Origin: Medicago truncatula
Taxonomy: Eukaryota; Streptophyta; Magnoliopsida; Fabales; Fabaceae
DNA length: 64,000 nt
Reading direction: 5' to 3'
NCBI RefSeq assembly: GCF_003473485.1
Contig: NC_053045.1
Span: 43,256,494-43,320,493 of the forward strand
Under the pieces are notes generated by a model. It searched no databases. It was not told the origin of the DNA and worked only from the letters and a program-made list of their open reading frames with translations. Position 1 is the first letter of the stretch. Every line of letters starts with the position of its first letter. Below are positions 23,225 through 34,977 of the stretch, piece by piece. The position numbers were made by a program, and so were the translations under genes.

Positions 23225-24366
23225 CAACACCTCAAGTGTTTTTAGTAAGAGGATCGATATATCTTGCGAGAGAAATCAAAGCACAACTCACACACGAAAT
23301 ATGGGGTAATGGTATTAAAATTTTAAAATAAAATTGCATCCAATTCACATCATACGGTTCCTAGTTGTTTGTAGTTAGCGGTATAAAAAAAATACAAATT
23401 AAACCACATTAAATTGAATTACTATCTAAAAAAAAGTTATGGTTAAAATGACTAACAATTTTCCCTAACAAAAAAACGACTAACAATTTTTTTTATCAGA
23501 ACTCTCATGTCGAGTTCAATAGAAGACATTTTTTATCCTAAAAAACTAACGTGCATTTTTTTTTTCCTGCAACCATAATTTATCTATGCATCGTGAGTTT
23601 ACACACTTCCCTTTTTTATTTAGTTTATAAATTTTTGTAATTTCTTTGACATAAATTATTATGAAGGACCCTTTTTTTTGACCAAATGATGAAGGAACTT
23701 TGAACTGACGTATTTAAAAAAAAATGTTCAAATTAAATTCATGAAGTGAATTTCTTATTTTAAAAAAATACACGAAGTAAATGGATAAATATTCAAAATA
23801 AGAACATAAATGTAATTATTTAAATTTTTATTGTGATGAAAAGAGGAATTAATTATTTAAATTAAAGGAATTAACTATTTTGATTTTTTTTAGGGACGGA
23901 ATTAACTATATGAGATAAATTATTTTTATTCTTTTGCCAATTATTTTATAAGTAAATTATATATGCGGCACCTATGCATTAATATTATTCTTCATAAATA
24001 ATATTGGTCTGATTGAGTTTAACAATTGGTAGGACAATTCATAATATATGTAAAAGTCGTGATTTGAACCCTAATCATCCCACTTTTCCGTATTTAAAAT
24101 TTGTCAGCTCCAACCACTAGACTACTTGATAAAAAAACCATTTAAGATATTAATTTATATAGTATGTCAGTAAGTATATAATTATTTTACGCATGAATCA
24201 AATGATGTATTTCCGTGTCAATTAATAATATTTAATAGTTTTTTTTTGTTGCAAAAAGATAATATATTTAATACATTTTTCTTTGAAAGGTAATAACATT
24301 TAATACATGCTCCTATATTATAAAAGGAAATCATATTAGTACGTAATGGTTATTTAATTGAATTAA
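23225..24366. other. AT-rich intergenic
   Basis: No gene is seen. A possible diverged tRNA-related stretch lies near 24005-24130 ('gttcaaccacta' type ends) but is too degraded to call. Confidence 0.4.
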
Positions 24367-24379
24367 TAAGTAATAAAAT

Positions 24380-24516
24380 TATAGGCCGTCTCATAAGTTA
24401 GGATAAAAATGTCGAAATTGTTAGGCCAATCATCGTTACTGTGGTTCGAACCCCAACACATCCACTTTGTGTGTCTGAGTTTATGATGACTTTGCCATTT
24501 TGTCTATATAAAAAAA
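24380..24516 (+). mobile_element. tRNA-derived SINE (family 1, copy 2)
   Basis: Box B GTGGTTCGAACCCC and the body TGAGTTTATGATGACTTTGCC end in an A tail. The duplication AAGTAATAAAAT flanks it (24368-24379, 24517-24528), and a third copy of the same sequence follows the next element. Confidence 0.85.
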
Positions 24517-24531
24517 AAGTAATAAAATAAT

Positions 24532-24943
24532 CGATCGTAACCAAAATCCTAATTTTTTCTCCTTCATCTACCAAAGATGATGATTTAGGGTCAAATTTTG
24601 ACCCTAAATCACCTCTGTAACTCATTCTTCTCTTTCCCTTATGTTGAAATAAGTGATGTTTACTTGTATTTCGTTTTTTATTTTATGATTTTATCGTCTT
24701 AGTGGGACGTCAATTTGTTCGTCATCTTTGTGCGGCGTTACTTGTCTTTCTTGTTTTGTTCAGATATTTGTTCGGTTCTGTCAGATCAACTTCGATCCAA
24801 TGTAGACTCAATTAATGACTTTTTCGTCGTCCATGTTGTGAGTTTGTTCGGGGATTAATCTTTTTTATTTTTAATAAATTTACATTGTATCAATGTACTC
24901 TATCAATTTAAATAAATGAATATAATTTATTTTTGTAAAAAAA
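24532..24943 (+). mobile_element. non-LTR retroelement with head hairpin (copy 1 of 3)
   Basis: A poly-A-ended segment begins with a hairpin, GATTTAGGGTCAAATTTTGACCCTAAATC, and then has 'cgtcgtc...tgtgcggcg' and 'gtgagtttgttcgg' blocks. The repeat AAGTAATAAAATAAT stands on both sides (24517-24531 and 24944-24958). Related copies lie at 34.27-34.82 kb (plus) and 37.04-37.57 kb (minus). No protein is encoded; it may be a SINE or a LINE tail. Confidence 0.65.
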
Positions 24944-24996
24944 AAGTAATAAAATAATTGTAAAAGGAAACAAAAATAATGTAATGAGTTAATTTC

Positions 24997-25928
24997 GAGT
25001 TTTTCTATTCACACCCTGTATATTTCTGGTTACATCCAGTTTTTTTAAAAAGTATTTGATAATACCAAATTTGTCCTTTTATATAAATTTTCTTAAAATC
25101 TTAATTTCATTCATTGTCACTCTAAAATTCCACTCTCTTTCACCCACCAACGATCAAACAATCCTGATGTTCAATTAATCTCTATGGAAGATTAAAGAGT
25201 GAATCAAAACATGTTTCATTCATACCCGATTGCATATAAATAAGTGAATTTTTTCTTCTTTTTCAATAACGCTGGTTTCAATTTTCTTCTTCTTGTTCAA
25301 CTGCACTGTACGACAGTTTCAGTTTTACATTGTTGAGGTTAACTTAAATTCAGTTTAAGTAGGTTCATGTAAACTTAGTTTACATAATCTACTTAAACTT
25401 AGTTTACATAACCTATTTAAACTGAATTTAAGTATGTACATACTTAAACTGATATTATGTATAATCATTGAACAAGGTTGAACTTTTAGATGTACACTTA
25501 AACTCAGTTTACATGACCTACTTAAACTGAGTTTAAATATGTATACTTAAACTCAGTTTACATGAGCTACTTAAACTAAGTTTACATGATCTACTTAAAC
25601 TGAGTTTAAGTATGTACACTTAAACTTAGTTTACATGACCTACTTAAAATAAGTTTACATGTACTACTTAAACTGAGATTACGTAGAATCATTGAACAAG
25701 GTTGAACTTTTAAATGTACACTTAAACTCGGTTTACATAACATATTTAAACTGAGTTTAAGTATGTACACTTAAATCCAGTTTACATAACCTATTTAAAC
25801 TGAAGAGGGATTTTATGGTGTAACCAAGAAAAAATGAAGATGCTTTTTGAAAATTAAATTTTATGGAAGGGTAATCTTGTCATTTTAGGGTGCAACCAGG
25901 ATTAAACATGGTGTAATTAGAAAAACTC
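24997..25928. mobile_element. Mutator-like MITE with a palindromic tandem-array interior, 932 bp
   Basis: The ends GAGTTTTTCTATTCACACC and GGTGTAATTAGAAAAACTC are inverted repeats flanked by a perfect 9-bp duplication GTTAATTTC (24988-24996, 25929-25937). The centre (about 25330-25800) is built from many alternating copies of ACTTAAACTCAGTTTACAT and its near-complement ACTTAAACTGAGTTTAAGTA. A longer unit containing 'atcattgaacaaggttgaactttta' occurs twice (about 25462 and 25687). No coding capacity. Confidence 0.85.
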
Positions 25929-25939
25929 GTTAATTTCCC

Positions 25940-26765
25940 GTAAAAAATAATGCAATGAGTTATTCTCAAACTAAATATTTATATCTAACCAAAAAAATAT
26001 TTATTCCATAAAAAAAAAACTTTTATCCCCTATTTTTTTCCTTTATGAATTTTGATTTATTATTTTATTTTGGTCATTTTTTTTATGTTGTGGTCTATTC
26101 ACTTATAACGTCACAATGCTTATTAGGTCACATTGAATATACACGTAAGTAAAAACATGGTTAATAAGCGCTTCTACATCTCAAATGAATAGATCACATA
26201 ATCAAAATATGACCCAAAAACGAGATTAAGGACCAAAATTCACAAAACAAAAAGGAAAATAGGGGGACTAAAAAACCAATTTTTTATAATAGGTGCATCA
26301 AAAGTGCATTTAAACAAACGAAAAAAAAAGGTCTGGCCAATTTGATTATTTCTTTTTTCTTTTCTTACTCCTTGTCACTTTTTTTTTTTTTTTGTGTGTT
26401 AATCCTTCGGTTATCAGAGAATAAGTCTAGTAATCTGGAGTTTGACCAATAGCTAAATAAAGTCTGAACAAAAATTGGTTTGCCAATAAATTAGACTTAT
26501 ATTTTCTATAAAGATTCGTCTTTTAATGTATTGACCACTTAAACATAAAGAGAAGGGCCTGAACCAAACCTTCTAGGAAAGATATAAATTTAAAACTAGG
26601 AAAACCTAGCTTATTTCTAAGATAGTTTTCCACTGCACAATTGGCAAATTCATCTAGCAAGCATAACAAAAAGTATTAATACCTATGCTAACTAGTTTAC
26701 CTGCATAATGGTTACCCTCCCTAAAGATGTGAGATCGCCACAACAAAATTCATGACTCTAGAAAT
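25940..26765. other. intergenic
   Basis: AT-rich, nothing recognised. Confidence 0.45.
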
Positions 26766-26778
26766 GTCCAAACAACTG

Positions 26779-27015
26779 CTCCATCTACTCCCTCAATCCC
26801 AAATTATAAGTTCATTTGAGAAAAAATTGTCTTAAATTATAAATCGTTTTACAATACCAATGAAACATTAATAATATTTTTTCTATTATACCCTTGACAA
26901 ATTATTATTTTATCTTCTTTCAATTCTTTAATTTATCTTTCTTATACCATTTATCAAGAACAATTTTGTAAAACAATTCATAATATCTCTTTCATATACA
27001 AAATTAATTACAATT
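26779..27015. mobile_element. Stowaway-like MITE, degraded
   Basis: TACTCCCTCAATCCCAAATT at the left is a typical Stowaway terminus. The interior has mirrored 'aattgtcttaaattata' / 'acaattcataata' blocks, but the right terminus is not recognisable. Confidence 0.45.
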
Positions 27016-27175
27016 CTTTATACGTGTGAAATGACTAAGAGGTGGCAATTGGCATTACAAGAGTGAGTTTTTTGGTACAAAATGAAGGCTGGGGTGTGTC
27101 AAAAGAGAAGTATTGTTGTAAATTTGGGGTAATTTTAGAAGTTTTACATTTTTTTAAGGGTTCAAAAGTTTTACA

Positions 27176-27569
27176 ATTTTTTTTTAATCAACAAATATTA
27201 TTAAACGTCATCCCCCCGCAAGACGCAATGTATGGACGAAACAAGATACAAATGGTGCCACATATAGACGGTACACCATAACCCCCGGACAAAGCCCCTG
27301 AAGATAACCCCCATAACACATCACCACCTTAACAAAAACAAACACTGTAAACACAGTATCCGCAACCACCCATCGTCACTACTCACCCCAGAGAACACCC
27401 CTCAAAATAAAACTCCCAAACTTCAACACCAAACTGAGCCACATTCGAAAAGCTCATAACTGAATGAACATGCAGCTTCCACAACCTCTCGAACTCCGAT
27501 CCACCGAAAGAGCACAAAACAAAAGGCCAAAAACCAACTTGAGCCAAAGAGCTGACTTCCGATCTCGGA
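27176..27569 (-). mobile_element. 5'-truncated LINE tail, minus strand, with 14-bp target duplication
   Basis: On the minus strand the segment ends in an A-run (T-run at 27176-27184) preceded by the tail shared with 15.5 kb (GGTGTACCGTCTATATGTGG). It is flanked by TCAAAAGTTTTACA at 27162-27175 and 27570-27583, a clean insertion of a truncated copy. No RT domain remains. Confidence 0.8.
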
Positions 27570-27670
27570 TCAAAAGTTTTACATATATGCGTCTTATATT
27601 CTTAAATGAAAAATATGAGAAGATATTTTATTAAAAACTGTCATGTGCCTTTAAATTTTGTGGGATTTAA

Positions 27671-27815
27671 TTTATATACACGGTCGGTGTAAAGATCTTT
27701 TACATTGTCAATCAATCATAACAGATCATTAAAAACATTTAACTTTAATCATAACTATTTTTAAAGTGACATATATAATTGATTGTGATTCGCTGACGGT
27801 GTAAAACTTTTCATC
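27671..27815. mobile_element. possible short MITE
   Basis: ACACGGTCGGTGTAAAGATC and TGACGGTGTAAAACTTTT mark the two sides of a non-coding stretch like the 'TACACCGTCAG' MITEs of legumes. The ends are imperfect. Confidence 0.35.
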
Positions 27816-28149
27816 TCTATAAAAATTAAACTCAAATTTTGTGTTATTTCAAAAGTTTTAAATATAGTGTCCCATATTTTTAAATGAGAAATATGAAAAG
27901 ATATCTTATATAATAATATTTGATTTAGTCAAATCCTTTTGGTCATATCAAAATTTGACTTAGTTTTTAGAAGGTTGTTGTCTTTGTTTTTAGAAGTTTT
28001 GTCATTTGGAAGAAGGCGCAATTAGAAAATTTCAATTCAATAATGTCTACGTCTAAGATGGTCCAAATGAGGAAAAAGAAAAGTCTACTAGTCTAGTCTA
28101 TAAATAGAAAAGGTTCCATTTAACGTGATAAATAATGCTGGCAATGCCT

Positions 28150-29375
28150 CTTATGGAGGGAAAGAAAAAAAGGTCAGCAAATACGTTTCATTTCAACAAA
28201 ATAATAACATCGTGACATTGACATAGCCTATGGTCTAATTAACACCGTATTCAATTTTACATCATACAGTATGAAACATTATACAAACAAGCTCTTGCTC
28301 TTGTTTTTGTACATGATAATTTGATCGAAATTCTATTGATCCATAAGGGACGACGTCACATGCATGATGCAACCTCCTACAGATTCAATGCACATACTTA
28401 AGACACACATGTAAAAGTGTTAAAAACCAATACCATCACAACATTTACAGTGTTATTTACACTGAAAGCGTAATGAATGTGACTTGTTCACAAAGTTTAA
28501 CAAAAAAACAACTAACTGAATTTTATGATATTTTAGCATTGAATGACAGAATAACATGTTGGTTGAAAACCACAAGTAGTTGAAACTTGAAGGCAAAGAA
28601 CACTGCATATACTAAAAGTGAAAAATCCAGTAACATTAACCTTTAAAATCACATGTATACAGTAGATTACCAGTGCATTCATTTTATGTACCAAGAGACA
28701 TTCAAAAAGTATAAAAGTAAAAAGCATTAATCCATGTCAGCTACAAATATCCTCTCCAATTACTTTAATACCCATGAATCTTAACAAAAATCTTACTCTA
28801 ACATAATTATAAGTTATAAGCTAACTGAATCGGTAGTTGCAATATACGGATGGACCTAATACTTGAATTCAAATTTTAAAAACCAGTTCTCTCATGTCTT
28901 ACATGAAAGAATGCCTCCACTATCTAAACAATTTTATAAGAAAAAATTGCATACTATTATTTATCTACACATTTAATATAGTGTAAACCATCTTTTTTAG
29001 TACATGTACAATCAAATGTTATGCTTATGGTTGATTATGCAATTCTCATAGATTGCAATTAGGAAAAAGCAAAATAAGCAGTTATGAACCAACTTTCACT
29101 GAGTATACATAGGAGAAAAGATAAATAACCTTATTAGACTTGTAAAACAAATAAAGTCTATATATCAATGTTACTCTCAAAAAAGAGAACTAAGACTGAA
29201 ACTAAAGTATGCTTTTCGCCTCAATGTACAAAGCCTATATATCAATGTTACTCTCAAATGAATGTTAACTAAGACTGAAACTGTAACAACCTATTTCTGC
29301 ATTGGGTTGGTATTCAATTAACCATTCAATATTAATTACAATATTGGATCTAGTGTACTACACAAGTCAGAACAC
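28150..29375 (-). repeat. duplicated 3' flank of the Raf-like kinase genes
   Basis: Blocks such as GTTCACAAAGTTTAACAAAA, TTTTATGATATTTTAGCATTG and CACAAGTAGTTG recur, in the same orientation relative to the gene, downstream of the 40.2-42.9 kb kinase (42900-43850). So the duplication carried at least 1 kb of 3' flank. There is no gene in it. Confidence 0.8.
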
Positions 29376-30863
29376 TCAGAATATACATGTAAATTTTGGT
29401 TTAGCCACAAAACCACTACTATGATGTTGATGTGTAGGACTATGCTTGTGAATCCAATGAAGAAGCCCTTTTTTATGATCAAGTCCACAAGGATTTTGTA
29501 GCGGGGTCAACGTTCCATCGCGAGCAAGCGAAGATTCAAATTGTTCTAACACCTTAACAACCTGCCAGAACTCAGGCCTTTTGTCCGGATTCAAGGACCA
29601 ACATTGCTCCATTAAAGCTCGCATAGCTGGTGGGCAGTTTGAAGGAATAACAGGCCTTGAATTCTGAAAAGAAAAAAAACACAAATCTTTGTAATTGTCA
29701 TATAATTAAGTGAAGGAATCTTCATAAAAAAATGCTGTAACATAAAGAATGATATGTCATTATAAATATTAACAAGGTTTCACCATTCATATCGCAAATT
29801 GACATGACTTAATTGCAAAGGAACATACCTTATTTAGGACAGCAAAAGCAGCCTGGACGGGAGTCATATCCTCGAATGGTATTCTACCGGTAAGCATCTC
29901 CCATAACATAAGCCCAAAACTATAGACATCAACCTTTCTCCCATAGGATTTTCTCTTGATCATCTCAGGTGCCATCCAACGGTAGGTACCAAGGTCGTCA
30001 GCAAGTAACTCGCAGTGTGCTTCCTCACAAGCAATGCCAAAATCAGCAATTTTAAGGTGAAAGTCATCATTAATAAGGACATTCTCTGGTTTAAGGTCTC
30101 GATGAACGACGCCTTGAGAGTGTATATATTCCATTCCACGAGCAATATCCAAAGAAAAAGCAATTAGTTTCTGTAGAGAAATCGTTTTTCCCTCCAACTT
30201 GTGCAAATAACTCCTCAACGAACCTTCCGATAGATACTCTGTGATAACACAATAAACAGGTGGGTTTCTGCATGCTGCTACCAACTGCACAATCAGATCA
30301 ATATATATATATATGAGAAATCATGTATAAAACACCTTCCTTGTAATACTAAATTTCTCTATACATGATGTGAAGTATGTATGAAGTGCATAATATAATT
30401 AGACCAATTTCCCATAGGATGTAGAAAATAGTATCCCTAATTTTCTGTATGGTTTACCTAACTTTCCTTATATATTTATATTCCATTAAATAAATAAAAA
30501 CTATACAAAAGAAGAGAAACAGTTGAATCTAATTACCTTAAGAACATTTGGATGGTGGAGGCGAGATAAAAGCGTGACTTCCGTGAAGAATTGTTTGTCT
30601 AATGTAGCAGCTATTGTTCCGTGTTCATCGTCATCTGGTACCTTGATATTTTTGACGGCAACAGGTTCGTCTTCATACAAACCATGGTAAAGCCTACTAT
30701 GAGCTCCATGAGCAAACCTAGGACCAACAAAGAGCTTAGAGAGGTCAATATTCCATTTATCCTCAGATGTTTCAATCGCAGTAACCTTTCCTCCACGGTG
30801 CTTTGAGTTCTTCGACTTGTCATTCAATCTCATCGATGAAAGGTGCTTAACTGCTGTTGCCAT
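29376..30863 (-). CDS. Raf-like MAPKKK-type protein kinase, short copy A
   Basis: The 356-residue Ser/Thr (Raf/HT1-like, group C) kinase has exons 30537-30863, 29829-30284 and 29376-29663, all phase 0. The glycine loop is atypical (GPRFAHGAHSRLY at about 47-59). VAVK gives the catalytic Lys near 71 and FFTEV the helix-C Glu near 95. Then come HRDLKPENV (Asp near 172), DFG (near 190) and MAPEM (213-217). All catalytic residues are intact. The start at MATAVKHLSS is the first ATG after a TATA-like site 66 bp upstream. The protein lacks the N-terminal extension of copy B. Exons 2 and 3 encode exactly the same amino acids as copy C, and both introns have the same length in A and C (252 and 165 nt). 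Compared with C it keeps five extra residues near 20. Confidence 0.93.
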
Positions 30864-30928
30864 ATTGGTGCTGCTAAACGATGAAAAAGCCTATTCCAAG
30901 CAATTTTTAAGAGTGTAACAAAAGAGCC

Positions 30929-30936
30929 TATATATT
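30929..30936 (-). promoter_or_regulatory. TATA-like box of kinase copy A
   Basis: AATATATAGG on the minus strand is 66-73 bp before the ATG. The sequence from here to the ATG matches the same interval of copy C. Confidence 0.5.
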
Positions 30937-31039
30937 GGTATTTTTCCGAAACAAACTTCCCTTTTTTCCTCTAATTACGAAACAACCTTTCTTATTTCTC
31001 TCAGGAAACAACTTCCTTAAACATAGAATTTGGTTTTTT

Positions 31040-32476
31040 CTAAATTACCTTTGAAGATAGTTCATGGATACCACTTGAAAATGTGCTTATGTGGCTAATG
31101 TGTATTGGTTTGGTAAATTATCCACCATTCTTCCATAGGTATCCTAGTTGTCACTTTTGTTGAAAAGTTATATATATTTTTTTAAATCTAATTGAAGTTT
31201 TTTTTTTAAAGATAATCTTTTTTTGGTTACATTTTGAAAGATAATCTAAAAGTATTTATAATGAGTAAACCCCCCAATCATTTAAAAAATATATATATAC
31301 ATGTGTTTTTTTTAAGGATACAAGTATGTGTTAAAAAAGAATCTTTCAAAAAAAAAAGTATGTGTTATATTTTTCTTAAAATAAAGAAAAGAAAGAGTAT
31401 GTGTTATATTTTTTGGTCTTTATATTTCGTGAACATATACGGTATAATGAGCTTTTTTTGATTCAATATTGTGGAACTCAAACATTTAAGTTTTTAGGTT
31501 TAATTACACTAATTCTTACTCGAATTCTTAAACGCAAAAAGAAAATGAGATTTTGTCTACAATTTACAAAATAGCACTATTCCTGAACTAGAATCTCAAT
31601 TTAGGATTTTTCATTGCAATTTTTCTTAGAAATTTCAACTCATTGCATGTGATTTGTTTGCATGTTCTTGACTACTAGCCAAAATTCATTGTTCGTGATT
31701 TCATCGTGATGAATTCATCCCCTCCTACATTTACATTTTCGTTCCATATTTTCTTCGCTTTTCAAAAATCTTTATCTGCTAATTATCTAATAAGCCTCAA
31801 GATACTTATTTTTCTTATATCCTTTGAATTTCTTATGATTTTTTTATTTTTTTTTTATTTTTTTTTTTATGTATTTTAACTTTGAATATATCTTGTAATT
31901 TCTTACGTATACTATTAATTTTTTTTAACAAATTATACTTCAACTTGGTCTCCTTAAGCTTGATTCTTGTAACCTGAGAGCGTGTTCCTCTTCAAGGTTT
32001 CATGTTTGACTCTCTCCGATGTCAATTTGGATGGACTAATTTATCTTCTTAAAAAAAAGTTTGATTCTTGTACTCTGTCAACGCAAATATGCATATATAT
32101 CACAAGATTGTCGTTGCCAAATTCTTTTGATTCTATAATAATAGACGTTTCTGACGCAAAGATCAATGATTTAGAAAGATCAATGATTCAGAAGCATCAA
32201 TCTCCTTTTGCAATATGACATGCATTCTTGTAAATTCATGCATGATTTATCAATTTGTTTGTAATTTTAATTAGGATAATCGAAAATCGATCCAAATTAA
32301 ATCGCATTAGACTAAATTAGGTCGGATCGAATTGTTTTAGAGAAACATCTGAACCGAAAAGCAAATATTTTAATATTGAGATCAAATAATTTTTTGTCTC
32401 ATAATCAAATCAAACCGCACCGCGAACAACATTAACTACCCTTACACCGAAAAAGGAGAAGAATGAAAACTTGATA
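31040..32476. other. AT-rich intergenic
   Basis: Low-complexity sequence; the short frames at 31234-31461 and 31982-32218 have no gene-like features. Confidence 0.45.
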
Positions 32477-32485
32477 TCAAACTCA

Positions 32486-33530
32486 GGCAAAGGCTACGGT
32501 AGGCGACCTCTTTAGGTCTCCTACCGTAGGAGACTTGCCCTTTTTTTTTTCTTCTCTCTTTTTGGCAAAATGGATGTTAACCATTAGATAATGAAGTTCT
32601 ATGATTCTTAGCTTACACCATCAACACTGAATATTTTTTTCGTCTTATTTTCACTTTCCCATTCTCTCTCCTCTCTATTAGAATCATTCTTTCTCTTACC
32701 CAACAACAACAAGTGCAGCAACCACAAGAACACCCAAATCTTCATCTCCTTCCCCATCACAATATAAATCCAATTGCTCCTTTTGTACTTGCATGTTGCT
32801 TGCTCCTCATGATTATATTTCACTTAAATAACTTGAGATTGCTTCTCAAACTTCATGAACACAGATCTGCTGCTATATTTAATTTCACTTTGCAGGAAAA
32901 ATGCTTCAATTTCAACTTCGGATGTCCCCAAAGGGAATTATTGAACGATCAAAACAAAACAAAGCCAAATCGGTATTATTGAAAGATGAATTTGAATTCC
33001 AATTTGATTAGCATTTTAAAAGGAATTGTCGAAAAATTGATTAAATCTGCAATTTTTTATTATTTTTATCTTTGATGAATATGAAAGTTTTAATATTTTA
33101 TTTATTGGGCTTGTTTGAAATATTAAGAGTAGAACAATGAAGGAAAATTGATTAGCATTTGAGTACCATTCTTTCCAAATTTATTCTAGATCTGAGTATT
33201 ACTTTTTTGAACAATTAAGAGTAGAACAATGAAGGAAAAAAATGGATATTTCGATGGTTGGAAAATCTGGATCAAACCTGGTGTTCATATTATAAGGAAC
33301 AAAGAAATAGTGTAATTGGCAAAGGAGAATAAACAGAGAGGGATATCAGAGAAAGGTGAAAGCTCATGAGAGTTGAGAGGGAAGAAGACAAATGAAAAAA
33401 TAATCAAGTGTATTCGATCTATGATGTGTTTAACTAATTTAACGGTTAGAAAAAGTCATAAAGTCAAAAAAAAAAAAAAAAGTCATGCACGGTAGGGGAC
33501 CTATAAAGGTCTCCCACCCTAGACGCAGCC
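32486..33530. mobile_element. Mutator-like non-autonomous element, 1045 bp
   Basis: Ends are GGCAAAGGCTACGGTAGGCG and, from the right, GGCTGCGTCTAGGGTGGGAG. A perfect 9-bp duplication TCAAACTCA flanks them (32477-32485, 33531-33539). Each terminus carries a near-palindrome around ACCTNTTTAGGT / CTACCGTAGG. The interior has a CT-rich stretch and a 89-residue frame (32713-32982) without known domain, so it may contain captured sequence. Confidence 0.8.
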
Positions 33531-33539
33531 TCAAACTCA

Positions 33540-34190
33540 AACATCCACGTAAAACATCTTCGCAACCAAACACTACACCATTGTAAAGGGAACAAATAAT
33601 AATAAAGAAACTGAAAATATGATTAATGACACCTCATTCTTTGGGACAATGACGTTGGATTCCTCATCCACTCCCTAAACGAAACGTTCTCAGCCTCAAA
33701 CTCAAACAACAACAAAACTGTACAAAAACAGGAAAACAAAACACAAACTACAAATTCTGTCTATGTCCACCTCCTGTGTCTGACTTTTTATATCTTGTCC
33801 TCTCAACGCAATTCATCCCTATTTCTCTCGTAGATTTTTGTGTAGTTATTATTGGCTATTAACATTTACAGAAAATTAATGGTACAAGAAACTAAAATTA
33901 AAAATAAAGGACTATCCACAAACAGCCTTAACTAAAGGTCAAGACATTCTAATATGTCGGTGGAACTAGTAAAAATGCAAAGGTTCTACTATATTGTGTA
34001 TCCTAACTATTTACAAACAGCCTTAAAAATAAAGGACTATTCACAGTCTCCATTTCTCTTAAAATGTCATAAAACTTTAAAAAATTTAATCACTTAAAAC
34101 TTTAAAACATGTTATCATTATACAAAAAAATGAGTTATTAACATAACTCATAAAACTTCATAATTTATTGATGTTGTTACCCAAAAAAAA
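33540..34190. other. intergenic
   Basis: AT-rich; direct repeat 'aataaaggactat(c/t)cacaa' at about 33903 and 34027. No gene. Confidence 0.4.
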
Positions 34191-34269
34191 AAACAATAAC
34201 ATAATTGACATCAACAATAACATTGGTAGCCAAGTTTGAGGTAAAATACAAACTTATGATATGAGTGAA

Positions 34270-34822
34270 AGAGTGTCTAGCCGCCCCTAGTTTTCTAGTG
34301 AAAGAAACTCCAACTTCTCTTTAAACTTTTTTTCTCCTTCGCTCATCGTGGAGGGGTGATTTTAGGTCATTTTTTGACCTAGAATCACCTCTCTACATCT
34401 TTTTTCCCTTTTCTTTCAATCTAAATAAGTGGTTTTCACAAATATCAAGTTTTTCTTTTGTGTTTTTTTTTGTGATTTCGTCGTCTAAGTGCGGCGTTGT
34501 GTTGTTCGTCGTCTTGTGCGGCGTTTGATTTCGTTTCTTGTTGTGGTGTTCGTTTAGTTACTATTGAAAGATCGGCGATAGTCAATTACAAATTCAACCA
34601 ATGATCTGGATGTCAACGTTGCAGATCCGGAAGCATGTGAATTTCAATGACTTAGGTTTTATCATATTATTTGTAGGCATTTTGCCATTTTATGCTATTA
34701 ACTTGGGTGTTGTGAGTTTGTTTGCAGATTCACCCTTTACGTTTTTAGCGATGTTTGTATCTGATGTACTCTTTATCGATTTGGTTGAATGAATATCGTT
34801 TTGTTATTGTAAAAAAAAAAAA
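34270..34822 (+). mobile_element. non-LTR retroelement with head hairpin (copy 2 of 3)
   Basis: The hairpin GATTTTAGGTCA...TGACCTAGAATC is followed by 'tgatttcgtcgtctaagtgcggcg' and an A-run at 34811-34822. The flanks AACATAATTGACAT (near 34195) and AACATAATTAACAT (near 34821) differ by one base and may be the target duplication, which would move the 5' end to about 34210. The 63-residue frame inside is not a gene. Confidence 0.6.
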
Positions 34823-34977
34823 CATAATTAACATATTTAAAAACATGACAATTTTTATAGTAAAAAATAGGTCGGTTTAGTCTAAATGACTAATAGGTCA
34901 CTCCATTGTCCGATAAAAAAAAAGTAAAAAACTATAATTAGGGTCACATTTAGGGTTGGATTATATTATTATTAGTT

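Noticed and set aside
25330..25800. CRISPR-like regular repeats
   Set aside because: Units are palindromic and directly abutting, with no unique spacers, inside a plant MITE.
27161..27184. LTR pair suggested by direct repeats around 27.2-27.6 kb
   Set aside because: The repeats are only 14 bp and one stands next to a poly-A tail, so they are a LINE target duplication.
32713..32982. 89-residue protein gene
   Set aside because: It lies inside a Mutator-like element, has no domain and no splice or promoter support.
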